From: Desulforamulus aeronauticus DSM 10349
GTDB lineage: Bacteria > Bacillota > Desulfotomaculia > Desulfotomaculales > Desulfotomaculaceae
DNA: 33,922 nucleotides
Reading direction: 5' to 3'
Assembly (NCBI RefSeq): GCF_900142375.1
Contig: NZ_FRAR01000007.1
Span: 175,688 to 209,609 of the forward strand
Of this stretch, positions 26,070-33,902 are shown piece after piece. The notes beneath the pieces were generated by a model that saw only the letters and a program-made list of their open reading frames with translations, was not told the origin of the DNA and did no database searches. Made by a program: the position numbers and the translations under genes. Position 1 is the stretch's first letter, and every line of letters begins with the position of its first letter.

Positions 26070-26723
26070 TTATCTCCTGCCGCCACGTTTCTTGAAATCC
26101 TCGTCGATACGTTCCTTCCAATTTTCAGATATCGAGCGGTTAGCACGTATACTGCTTACAGTTTCGCTGATCACTTCATAATTTAACAACGTACCTTCAC
26201 TGTCTGCATTATAATTTGTTGCCCTGTCTTTGCTAATGCCGAAACGTTCAGCAGTTGAAACGGCATCTATGTTAGCGCCAAGAAAGATAAACTCCCAGCC
26301 ATATTTGCTTTTTTGATGCTCAATCATTTGGCGCACTTTACCATAGCTGTATTCACGGCTTGCGTTTTCCATACCGTCTGTAGTTATTACAAACATTACA
26401 TGCTCGGCACGCTCATCTTCGGCGGTATGCTTCTGGACATTTCCTATCTTATTTATTGTCTTACCCACTGCATCCAGCAATGCAGTATTTCCGCGTACAT
26501 AATACTCCTTGTCTGTAATAGGAGCTATCCCCCGAAGATTTATGCGGTCATGCAGCAGCTCATACTTGTCATCAAATAAAACTGTGGTAATAACAGCCTC
26601 ACCGGGTTCCTTTTTCTGTTTTTCAAGCATGGCATTGTAGCCGCCAATTGTGTCACTTTCTAGACCGCTCATAGAGCCGCTTCTGTCAAGAATAAATACC
26701 AGTTCATTCAAATCTTTTTTCAT
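26070..26723 (-). CDS. VWA-domain protein (TerY-like)
   Basis: 217 residues from the ATG at 26723 (GGAGG nine bases upstream); a TTG at 26738 is less likely. A single von Willebrand A domain with an intact MIDAS site, DRSGSMSG (from Asp 13), a Thr in RGNTALLDA and Asp in VITTDGMEN. Soluble VWA proteins like TerY act as metal-dependent binding partners in phosphorylation or ADP-ribose linked systems. It precedes the ADP-ribosylglycohydrolase by 2 bp. Confidence 0.88.
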   Translation of the reverse strand: MKKDLNELVFILDRSGSMSGLESDTIGGYNAMLEKQKKEPGEAVITTVLFDDKYELLHDRINLRGIAPITDKEYYVRGNTALLDAVGKTINKIGNVQKHTAEDERAEHVMFVITTDGMENASREYSYGKVRQMIEHQKSKYGWEFIFLGANIDAVSTAERFGISKDRATNYNADSEGTLLNYEVISETVSSIRANRSISENWKERIDEDFKKRGGRR

Positions 26724-26809
26724 AATGTTTTCCTCCAAATCATCATTTATTGTGATTCAAGGATAACATTTCTTATTTTCTGATCGGTCGCATGACAAGC
26801 GACAAATTG

Positions 26810-27847
26810 TTATAATTTTGGAATTATCATCTGCATCTTTAATCCTGTGGCATCGGTCTTAATCTCGTCCGCATCAGGTACTGTTGCACTTCTTCCTTCA
26901 ACAGCAAGTCTTCCTACAAGAGCCAAGCAAACTGCATCCACAACATCATCCCTGTATTTTCTAAAAAGCGGATGTTGAGTAACATCCACCCGGTCAATCC
27001 CGTATTTTTCAAGAATCTCCAGTCGCTTTTCAATGCCTTGTTCTTCTGATTTTTTCTCCATAACTGGATTGCCGCCGTTTAACAAGGCAAAGCAAACTTC
27101 GGGATGACTTTCATGCAAAATATTTTTCCACGTTTCGTTTTCCTGAAGGAAAATATCAATTTCATTCACTGCGTCACGAATGCCCATAGTCATATAATTT
27201 GCTCCAGCATTGAGCGCTTTGCTTATATTCCAAGCGTCTGCTACCGTTTTTGCCCTTGCCACACTTCTAAATGGAACCGGAAAAATCGAGGACGATTTCC
27301 CTTTAAGGATTTTGCGCGCTGTATTTTCCGGTCGATGTGCCGCTTCTTCTCTGCTGTCTGCAAGACCTATTGGAATATCTATTATGAATTTGTCAGCTGT
27401 TTTATGTGCATCAAGCACATCGGCTATTCTATTATATCGTTCAATGCTGCATAGCCACACGCCGGAGGTGTATCGCCCGTCCGGCAGAAAGCAATAGCCG
27501 CTGTACTGGGGTTCATGGCTTTTCATATCCAACGCATCAGTCGGCCGGATCTGCGAGAGCTGGAGCCGGGCATGATCAGACAGAATTTCCGGCTTCGCAA
27601 TCCCAAGCACATCGCTTCTGTTCCAGCGAACCAGTTCTCCATCCTCTAGTGAAACTGTGAAGACGGACCGTCCGATGGGATTGGGATTGCTTCCGTTTCC
27701 ACCGGTGCAATAGCATAGCTGATGCTTTGCGTTCCGCTGATCGCCCGGCAAGGAGGAAGGCCGGAGTAAAATAACCCTGCCGCTGATGGGCATGTCATAT
27801 CCGGTTTGCAGGCAGTCCTCTTGTGTGAATAACTCTTTCTCAGTCAA
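26810..27847 (-). CDS. Fusion of an element-type N-terminal domain to a DUF429-like (RNase H-fold) domain
   Basis: 345 residues, TTG start overlapping the upstream AbrB gene by 8 bp with AAAAGGAG ten bases upstream. Residues 1-110 (HQLCYCTGGNGSNPNPIGRS and VRWNRSDVLGIAKPEIL) look like a small domain that I associate with accessory proteins of clostridial integrative elements. Residues from about 150 on (FIIDIPIGLADS, SHPEVCFALLNGG, KYRDDVVDAVCLAL) match DUF429 predicted RNase H-like nucleases, with the Asp and Glu residues present. Function unknown. Confidence 0.7.
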   Translation of the reverse strand: MTEKELFTQEDCLQTGYDMPISGRVILLRPSSLPGDQRNAKHQLCYCTGGNGSNPNPIGRSVFTVSLEDGELVRWNRSDVLGIAKPEILSDHARLQLSQIRPTDALDMKSHEPQYSGYCFLPDGRYTSGVWLCSIERYNRIADVLDAHKTADKFIIDIPIGLADSREEAAHRPENTARKILKGKSSSIFPVPFRSVARAKTVADAWNISKALNAGANYMTMGIRDAVNEIDIFLQENETWKNILHESHPEVCFALLNGGNPVMEKKSEEQGIEKRLEILEKYGIDRVDVTQHPLFRKYRDDVVDAVCLALVGRLAVEGRSATVPDADEIKTDATGLKMQMIIPKL

Positions 27848-28136
27848 GTCGAATCGGCTCCTTTCTTTTTTCGATTATGTCCAGCAGCTTTGCGGCGATG
27901 GATATCAATGTTTCCTCCGGCATATCGCGGATGGCGGCACGCACAAATGCTTCCACTGCCTCCGGCGATTGGTCGCCAATCTCAATAAGATCAACCTTTT
28001 TTGCCGTGATGACGCCCTTATGGATTCCGAGGCGCACGATATCTCCATGCTCCATTTCGGCAGCAGTACGAAGTGCCTTCGGAATCAATACACGCCCCTT
28101 GTCGTCTACGATTTTATAAATGGGCTTTGCTTTCAT
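27840..28136 (-). CDS. AbrB/SpoVT-like small DNA-binding protein
   Basis: 98 residues. The N-terminal swapped-hairpin AbrB domain is clear: YKIVDDKGRVLIPKALRTA, then DIVRLGIHKGVI. The C-terminal 50 residues are helical and unrecognised. It has AAAGGAGGG upstream, overlaps the preceding AbrB-type gene by 4 bp and the following DUF429 gene by 8 bp, so all three are one transcript. A regulator or antitoxin-like role is possible; no toxin is recognised. Confidence 0.8.
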   Translation of the reverse strand: MKAKPIYKIVDDKGRVLIPKALRTAAEMEHGDIVRLGIHKGVITAKKVDLIEIGDQSPEAVEAFVRAAIRDMPEETLISIAAKLLDIIEKRKEPIRLD

Positions 28137-28591
28137 ACGAAGTATCCCTCCTTTCTCATAACGTCACGAACGGTGCTGGGGTCTATGCCAAGATCCTCGA
28201 AGAGCCCGCGTAGCTCGTCTGGCAGACGATCAAGGATATCCGACGCAGCGATGACAATGGCACCCTCGGCACAAAGGACATCCAAGTTGCTGTATAATGG
28301 GATGTCCGCAGACTCCAGCAGTTCGTGGGGTATATGCAGTTCGTCCTCCGGGAGTTCATATTCCGGAGAAAATTTCTCGTCATCCTTCTGCAATTCAAAG
28401 AGAGGGACGGCAATCTCCACTCCCTCAGATGTGATAAGAACCAGAGGGCAGTGGTGATTTACTTCCTCCTGCACCATCATGGTGAGGCAGATCTCATCCC
28501 CGGGATTCAGCCCGGCATTGCCTACGGCTTCTGCAGGAATAACAATCTGGCCATTTTTGTCTACCTCAGACTTCATTTTAATAATTTTCAT
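28133..28591 (-). CDS. AbrB-domain protein with acidic C-terminal extension
   Basis: 152 residues. The first 45 residues (VDKNGQIVIPAEAVGNAGLN, then PGDEICLTMM) are an AbrB-type domain. The remainder is acidic and contains DILDRLPDELRGLFEDLGID, and I do not recognise it. GGGGG stands nine bases before the ATG. It leads a three-gene overlapping chain with the smaller AbrB protein and the DUF429 fusion, and follows the methylase gene by 38 bp. Proteins of this type occur as cargo of clostridial integrative elements. Confidence 0.7.
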   Translation of the reverse strand: MKIIKMKSEVDKNGQIVIPAEAVGNAGLNPGDEICLTMMVQEEVNHHCPLVLITSEGVEIAVPLFELQKDDEKFSPEYELPEDELHIPHELLESADIPLYSNLDVLCAEGAIVIAASDILDRLPDELRGLFEDLGIDPSTVRDVMRKEGYFV

Positions 28592-28629
28592 TAAGGTGTT
28601 CCCCCTTTAAATTAACCCCCGTGATGGGG

Positions 28630-29565
28630 TTATAGTTGTGGGTCAAATAACAGTTCGGAGTCGAAAAGATTCATCTGGGACGGCATATCACTCAGCCTTT
28701 CGGCAGTGTCGTAGTTAGAGATCAGGACTTCAGCGTATTCGCATCCATTGTCATAGCGCTGGGCAAGGTTGTTGATGCGGCTGACCGCTTCAATATTAAA
28801 GTCCTTGTACAGCTCGCGAATGAATTCACAGTCGTTATAGCTGACGAGCCATTTCCCCTGGCAGGGTGCAAGAGTGTCCCGCAAACGATAGTGATCGTCT
28901 TTTTTAAATTCCACGGCGTAGTGTCCTTCCGTCTGATAATATGGCGGGTCGCAATAGATGAAGGCATTTTCACGGTCGTACTGCTTAATCAAAGCTTCAA
29001 AGTCTTTATTCTCAATGACAGTATCCTTAAGCCTCCGGCTGCCCTGCCAGAGAAGATGAAAGGTTTTCCGGATATCAAAGGGCTGGCATCCGTAGCTGGT
29101 GCAGCCGCTTCCGTAGCTTAACCGGATGAGACGGTAAAAGGCGGCGGCGCGTTTTACATCGTTCATCTGTGCATTTTCCAGAAGAATAGGCTTTATTTCC
29201 TCAAACTGAGGTTCATTGAGAAATCTCTGTGCGATCTCCAGCTCCTCCCGCAGGTACTCGTTTGTGAATTCCTCCTTCTCCAGATATTTTTTCAGGACAT
29301 TGAATTCGTCGCGTCCGTTCAACGGAAAGAAATTCAGCTCCTTGAGAAGAGCAAAGGGGCGGTCGCGGACGCATCGGAACAGATTTGCTAGGTCTGAATT
29401 GAAATCGTTGTAGACCTCCATAGCGGCGTCCGGAGGCCGTCCAAACAGCACCCAGCCTCCGCCGCCGAAGACCTCAATGTACCGTCCGAATTCCTTCGGC
29501 ATACGCTGATAGATCATATCCCGCAGAGCCTTTTTGCCGCCCACCCAACTGATAATGCTGTTCAA
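28630..29565 (-). CDS. DNA adenine methylase, D12 class (Dam-like), orphan
   Basis: 311 residues from a TTG at 29565, chosen because GGGAGGTG lies six bases upstream and the family usually opens with a motif like NSIISWVGGK. The AdoMet motif is EVFGGGGWVLF and the catalytic motif is CDPPYY (DPPY), both intact. It methylates the N6 of adenine in a short site, GATC in most relatives. No restriction enzyme is adjacent, so it is an orphan, commonly an element's protection against host restriction. It starts 4 bp after the small Cys-rich gene. Confidence 0.9.
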   Translation of the reverse strand: MNSIISWVGGKKALRDMIYQRMPKEFGRYIEVFGGGGWVLFGRPPDAAMEVYNDFNSDLANLFRCVRDRPFALLKELNFFPLNGRDEFNVLKKYLEKEEFTNEYLREELEIAQRFLNEPQFEEIKPILLENAQMNDVKRAAAFYRLIRLSYGSGCTSYGCQPFDIRKTFHLLWQGSRRLKDTVIENKDFEALIKQYDRENAFIYCDPPYYQTEGHYAVEFKKDDHYRLRDTLAPCQGKWLVSYNDCEFIRELYKDFNIEAVSRINNLAQRYDNGCEYAEVLISNYDTAERLSDMPSQMNLFDSELLFDPQL

Positions 29566-29569
29566 TATG

Positions 29570-29773
29570 TCACCTCCCTTTGCCCCGGCGGCTGATTTTT
29601 TCAACGTCGGTTCTCATGCAGGAACCGTCAGAACTCCAGCAGATAAAACCGACGCCGGGATAAGGGCAGCCGACACAGCGAGTTGTATCTTCAGGCAGAG
29701 GCAGGGAATGCTTTGCAGGTGGAGCGTTTTCTTCGGCTCCTGTTTTTTCTTCTGGTGTTACATCATGCTTCAT
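29570..29773 (-). CDS. Small Cys-rich integrative-element protein
   Basis: 67 residues, AAAGGAG upstream. A probable metal-binding C-terminal half, RCVGCPYPGVGFICWSSDGS, contains four Cys with another Cys shortly after. I recognise the pattern as a small protein often beside adenine methylases in clostridial conjugative elements, but it has no known function. The stop codon lies 4 bp before the methylase start. Confidence 0.7.
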   Translation of the reverse strand: MKHDVTPEEKTGAEENAPPAKHSLPLPEDTTRCVGCPYPGVGFICWSSDGSCMRTDVEKISRRGKGR

Positions 29774-29797
29774 AGTTCAGCTCCTTTCTCGGAAAAC

Positions 29798-29818
29798 AAA
29801 AAAGGCGCTGCCTTTTTT
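29798..29818 (-). terminator. Terminator between the 167-residue gene and the Cys-rich gene
   Basis: Perfect 9-bp stem aaaaaaggc/gccttttt(t) with a 3-base loop; both arms give T-runs, so it works in either direction. It is about 125 bp after the stop at 29943. The rest of the 29774-29942 gap shows nothing else. Confidence 0.75.
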
Positions 29819-29942
29819 ATAAAGACAACGCTTTCTCGTTCTTTATTTAGTTGTATGGCTCACAGCAATCTGCTGCAACAAAAAAGCGCCCTTCAGCTTC
29901 ATAAGAAACCAAAAAGCTCTATTTGTCTGTTCACATTTTCAT

Positions 29943-30446
29943 TCATCCCATCACCTGACCTCCGTATCCAAGGTCGGACGAGCTGTTTTTCATCTCCTGT
30001 TCAAGCTTTAATGAATAGTTTTCATGATTCCAGAAGCTGACGTAGATCTCGCCGTCAGGAGTTTTAATGGGACGCTGTTCGAATCCTTCCCCATACCCGT
30101 CAGAGTTCTGACCGCACACATAATCCATAAGCGCAGCGGTTTCTTCTCCGGTAAGAGTCTCCTTCAGCCCGGCGGTCATGACTCCCCACAACTCGCCATC
30201 AACAACCTCCACTGTCGGGTACAGACTATACACCTTTTGCTTGAGAGCTTCGTCGTGAATGTACTCAGCAAGACCTCGGTCATTTTCGAAATGTCGGTTC
30301 TCCTTGGTGATAGCAGCGAGGATTTGATCCTCATACGCCACGGCCTCCCTTGGTGAGATATCTTCCCTCTCATCCTCCATACAGTCATACTGAGGATAGC
30401 AGAAAATCTTCAGAGGGAAAAAGATACGCATTGTTTCATTTGCCAT
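29943..30446 (-). CDS. Conserved integrative-element protein of unknown function
   Basis: 167 residues from the ATG at 30446 (GGAGG eight bases upstream). It is acidic, with FFPLKIFCYPQYDCMEDERE, GLAEYIHDEALKQKVYSLYP and the C-terminal SDGYGEGFEQRPIKTPDGEI. I know the last pattern from uncharacterised proteins of Tn916/Tn1549-like elements. No catalytic motif, no membrane segment. Its own terminator follows, so it is a single-gene unit. Confidence 0.7.
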   Translation of the reverse strand: MANETMRIFFPLKIFCYPQYDCMEDEREDISPREAVAYEDQILAAITKENRHFENDRGLAEYIHDEALKQKVYSLYPTVEVVDGELWGVMTAGLKETLTGEETAALMDYVCGQNSDGYGEGFEQRPIKTPDGEIYVSFWNHENYSLKLEQEMKNSSSDLGYGGQVMG

Positions 30447-30498
30447 TTTGACTTCCTCCATTCTATTATCTTTGAGTCCCTAAAAAGGGCATAAAAAA

Positions 30499-30532
30499 AG
30501 CGGGGGTATCTTCGTTAGAAAACACTCCCGCT
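30499..30532 (-). terminator. Terminator of the 93-residue gene, copy 2 of the repeated motif
   Basis: Stem agcggg(g)gt/ac(t)cccgct followed on the minus strand by TTTTTTTATG. The hairpin and its surroundings (agggcataaaa, gtatcttc, gaaaa) resemble 16236-16267. Confidence 0.7.
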
Positions 30533-30632
30533 GATTTTCAGGAACAGTTATATTCAATTAAATAAATTGATATTTGTCGAGCACAGTAAAACCTTTTTAT
30601 TCTTCCTGCTTCATTTGTTCCATTCGATAAAT

Positions 30633-30914
30633 TTATTTAGATGCATATATACTTTCATTTCCATTCGAATCAATTCTTATTAGCCGTACACCTATGAAAT
30701 CCGGATTATCTCTGTAATCGTTAAACACGTCCCACGCATTATCGAAACCTGAAACACCTCTTGAACCAGAACCGTAATGCTCAATTTTCCCACCATTTTT
30801 GATCATTTCTTTTACTGATGTTGTTTGATCATCCCATTCAACTCTATATCCGTAGGAGTCTTCATCTGGATTTGCTGATGATTCTAAAAATCTCATTCCT
30901 CTTCCCATTTGCAT
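30633..30914 (-). CDS. Small hypothetical protein
   Basis: 93 residues, preceded by GAGGAGGTG; either of two ATGs (30914 or 30908) could be used. It is soluble, with DDQTTSVKEMIKNGGKIEHY and NPDFIGVRLIRIDSNGNESI. I do not recognise it. It is the gene nearest the left-end module at 31046-31206, and the terminator at 30499-30532 follows it. The position next to an element end is typical of a small accessory or excision-control gene, but the sequence shows no HTH. Confidence 0.55.
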   Translation of the reverse strand: MQMGRGMRFLESSANPDEDSYGYRVEWDDQTTSVKEMIKNGGKIEHYGSGSRGVSGFDNAWDVFNDYRDNPDFIGVRLIRIDSNGNESIYASK

Positions 30915-31045
30915 TTCACCTCCTCATCATATTTGTTTCTACCTTGTTCTTAAATTCCTGTTTGTTTATGTGTTCTATACTGTCCTTTATCATCTTATTG
31001 TCCAGCTATGGGAAATTCAAGCATGGACTCTGAAATACCGAATGT

Positions 31046-31206
31046 CATCTATAAATACCCCTAAAAAACGGGGCCAAAAAATACAATTTTCGGCCCTGTT
31101 TTTTGCCCATTTTTTGCTCCAAAACCACTACATATAGTGGTTGGCCTGCCTTATTTGCCCTTCAAACCACTATTTGTCATCAGAACTATACTCTCAACGT
31201 GTGCCG
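31046..31206. repeat. Left-end module, copy C, at the true rlmD 3' end
   Basis: Partner of 16424-16579. It contains a terminator hairpin (acggggcc/ggccctgt with a T-run, about 31069-31103), a perfect hairpin aaccacta-cata-tagtggtt (about 31124-31143) and the last 16 codons of the rlmD reading frame, His-Val-Glu-Ser-Ile-Val-Leu-Met onward. The word aaccacta occurs three times counting both strands. From 30915 to 31045 I see no gene. Confidence 0.65.
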
Positions 31207-31378
31207 TCCAAGGAAACATATCCACTGGCTGCACTTGCATAGTTTGATAACCCAGGCTATCCAGTATCCCCAAATCTCGGGCCAAAGTGGCAGGGTCGCA
31301 GGAGACATAGACTACCTTCGGTACACAAGCTTCCTGTATTGCCTGTAGTACTTTTCTCGCAACTGCGCATCCTGGCGG
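31151..31378 (-). pseudogene. rlmD: rlmD, 3' fragment (23S rRNA uracil-C5 methyltransferase)
   Basis: About 75 residues of the C-terminal catalytic part of RlmD/Rum[47 protein letters not shown] and then an altered tail. The SCDP motif and the final HVE identify the family. The 5' part, including the TRAM and AdoMet domains, is missing: homology stops at about 31378, where a VWA gene fragment on the other strand begins. So it is a deletion remnant. The tail after HVE has been replaced by a sequence shared with 16424-16579. Confidence 0.85.
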
Positions 31379-31662
31379 AAAAGCTGATGAAAGCACCACA
31401 AAAGACGAAGCTGCTTATCAGCATCAGCGACGGTCAGCCAAAGGCTATGCCGTACTATACCGGTGAGACTGCCATAACTGATATGAAAGGCGTGATACAG
31501 GAATATAATCGCAAAGGTATATTATTTCTGGCTGCTGCCATTGGGCAAGATAAAGAAACCATTTGTAATATTTACGGGCAGGAACGCTTTTTGGACATCA
31601 CCGATTTACGACATCTTCCGACTCGGTTGGTTCAAGTCATCGCTAAATATCTATATCAATGA
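31363..31662 (+). pseudogene. VWA domain protein (NorD/CobT-like), 3' fragment
   Basis: About 99 residues matching the C-terminal half of a NorD/CobT-type VWA domain: [20 protein letters not shown], then SISDGQPKAM and IYGQERFLDITDL. The MIDAS-bearing N-terminal half is missing, cut at the same point where the rlmD fragment of the opposite strand starts. The nominal TTG start at 31339 is not a real gene start. Both fragments meet within 31360-31380, so one deletion or recombination event removed both 5' ends. Confidence 0.75.
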
Positions 31663-31692
31663 TAAACTCAGAACACCTTGGAGGTGACTAAT

Positions 31693-32288
31693 GTGGATTG
31701 CACCAAGGTTGGGCGTTTAATTTTTCAGCTGCGAAAAGAAAAGGGTCTGACACAGCAGCAGGTTACGGATTTGCTAAATATCAGCAATAAGACCATATCC
31801 AAATGGGAGTGCGGTTTGGGTTTCCCCGATGTTTCGCTATGGTCTGAGCTTGCGGCCGTACTGGGGGCAGACATTCAAAAAATGCTGGAGGGGAAACTTG
31901 ATCCCAACCTACCTGACGTGGGAAAGATTGATAAAACTCAATTCTATGTATGCCCTGCCTGTGGTAACATTCGGACGAGCACCTCCATCTCCTGCTGCGG
32001 ACGAAAGCAGCGGCCTTTAAACCGCTGCCTTACACTGCAGAACATGAAATTACAGTACAAGAAATGGACATAGACTACTATATTTCTATCCGTCATGATA
32101 TGATGAAAGACCACTATATCGCATTTGTGGCGTATGTGCTTTACGACAGGGTGCTTCTAATCCGCTTGTATCCGGAACAAAGTGCAGAAGCCCGTATTCC
32201 AATGATGAAAATAGGCGGCGACTTATATTTGTATTGTACAAAGCATGGTTTGCAGAAATATACCGACTCTTTTAACCGATATCTGTAA
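31693..32288 (+). pseudogene. XRE-family regulator with zinc-ribbon domain, frameshifted
   Basis: GTG start at 31693 with GGAGGTGA eight bases upstream. The HTH (GRLIFQLRKEKGLTQQQVTD, NKTISKWECG) is followed by a zinc-ribbon-like CPACGNI...CCGRK. After 32018-32022 (tttaaacc) the frame is lost. The next frame, entered by restoring one base, continues as PLPYTAEHEITVQEMDIDYY and ends at 32288. The C-terminal part resembles a desulfoferrodoxin-like or beta-sandwich tail seen in this clostridial regulator family. One missing base explains the break. An insertion sequence starts 4 bp after the stop. Confidence 0.75.
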
Positions 32289-32291
32289 ACT

Positions 32292-32311
32292 CAATGTCAT
32301 TAAGTTAAGAA
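32292..32311 (+). repeat. IS left terminal inverted repeat
   Basis: 20 bp, perfect complement of 33903-33922. Confidence 0.92.
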
Positions 32312-32446
32312 CTCACAGTGCCTCTGTAAAGCTAAAACCCGTGCTTGCAGAGGCACTGATTTATTATTTTAGCAATTACTGAATGTTTTAAGGCAACACA
32401 AAAACAGGTGCCCGTAAGCATCTGAAAAAGATTATATGAAATTGGT

Positions 32447-33757
32447 TCAGATAATTCTATAGTTAAGACTCATAGCAGAAAGATGCTTTTGATATCTTGG
32501 AAAATTTCGGCCAGTACGCACGGGTGAAGTACATCGCAAGAGCATTTGCAGCAGAACCGCTTCGCTGGTCATATTATACAAAAACTGCTTACACCACAAA
32601 AACGCAGCAGAAAAGTTTATCCGAACTTTATTATCCTTAAGATCACGAAAACGCATCAAAAGTGACGAAAAATTATATAAAATAAGCTTAGAAAACACTT
32701 CTTGAATGACAAATTGTATTTTCTTGCTGTGGATGCTGGCCAATCCGATTGTGTATTTTAACTCTCGAAATGATGTTTCTATTCCCCAACGCATTTTGTA
32801 GAGGTGTTTAATCTTTTCGGCTGGGAAATTAGCAGCTGGCAAATTTGTATATATGGTTTCATATAAACCTGATGAAATCATAAATCGCACTACACGGAAA
32901 TTCAAATCATACATTTTATTTGACTTAGGCTCTATGTAGTCAAATGTTGCTTTAGGTGGAAGCCAACGGTATTTGCAAGGGTCCTGCTCAAATAATTTTC
33001 GTGTCTCTTTCGTTTGCCTACGGGTTAAGGTTATGCTCACAGGCATATCAAACTCCTTGGAATCCGGAAGTGCTATCTTTGTGATAATTCCATAGGATTC
33101 TTTGGCTCTTAATACAAAATGCCATCCCTTTTCTTTAATATGAGCCATAGTATTAAACGATTCATATCCCCGATCCGCTACAATAATAGTTTTGTCGCTT
33201 ATCTCCAAACGATCTACCATTATGGCTAATGCTCGATGTTCACTCATATTTCTTTTCATTTGCAAGGATGCGTCGCTATAGACATGGCTGAGCAAGTCAT
33301 ATACAGCATCCAAGTGTGCAAGATTATACCCTTTTTTATCCGTTTCATTCGTTTTGATGTATGTTTCGGGATCATTTGCATTGGCTGGTAATCTTAGATC
33401 AGAACCATCAATAGCAAGGACACGGTATCCACTGTAGTATGAATTCATAGTGCATTCTTTAGCAAAGCTATGGAATATCGATTCAAATGCAGCAGGCAAT
33501 AACTTGTTTCTCTGTTGAACAAATGCTGAAACAGTTGCTGTATCGGATGCATAATGGAACCAATCATACATTTCTTTGCGCAGTGTATTTCCTCCCATAG
33601 AAATCAAGAGCTGGATCATTGTATCCATGCTAAGTTTCCGATTCCTGGTAAAGTCTTTTCCAGGCCTAAGGACAAATTCATCTTTCGATTCAGTTACATG
33701 AGAGATTGCAAGCTTTAATTTTTGCTTTATTTCCTCTGGTGACCATTTTTTGTTCAT
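32447..33757 (-). CDS. IS4-family DDE transposase
   Basis: 436 residues, full length for the IS4 group. Catalytic motifs are present: Asp 117 in AIDGSD, the second Asp in VADRGYESF, and YKMRWGIETSFRELK carrying Y-(2)-R-(3)-E-(6)-K. The GGAGG ribosome binding site is part of the palindrome ggaggcctcc just upstream of the ATG, which could hide it in the mRNA and keep transposase low. The frame is intact, so the element may still be mobile. Confidence 0.93.
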   Translation of the reverse strand: MNKKWSPEEIKQKLKLAISHVTESKDEFVLRPGKDFTRNRKLSMDTMIQLLISMGGNTLRKEMYDWFHYASDTATVSAFVQQRNKLLPAAFESIFHSFAKECTMNSYYSGYRVLAIDGSDLRLPANANDPETYIKTNETDKKGYNLAHLDAVYDLLSHVYSDASLQMKRNMSEHRALAIMVDRLEISDKTIIVADRGYESFNTMAHIKEKGWHFVLRAKESYGIITKIALPDSKEFDMPVSITLTRRQTKETRKLFEQDPCKYRWLPPKATFDYIEPKSNKMYDLNFRVVRFMISSGLYETIYTNLPAANFPAEKIKHLYKMRWGIETSFRELKYTIGLASIHSKKIQFVIQEVFSKLILYNFSSLLMRFRDLKDNKVRINFSAAFLWCKQFLYNMTSEAVLLQMLLRCTSPVRTGRNFPRYQKHLSAMSLNYRII

Positions 33758-33902
33758 TTGGAGGCCTCCTTTGAAAATGCTTTCAAGGCAAAGCCTCCGA
33801 TTTTTGATAATTTGTCAAGCCTTTTTCTTTATTTTTTTACTGTCTGGTCACAAAAATAGTCCCAGTCTAATAGCAGAGCTTGCTTTGGACTGGGACTATT
33901 CT

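Noticed and set aside
28630-29565. A restriction-modification system
   Set aside because: No restriction endonuclease gene adjoins the methylase; the small Cys-rich neighbour has no nuclease motif.
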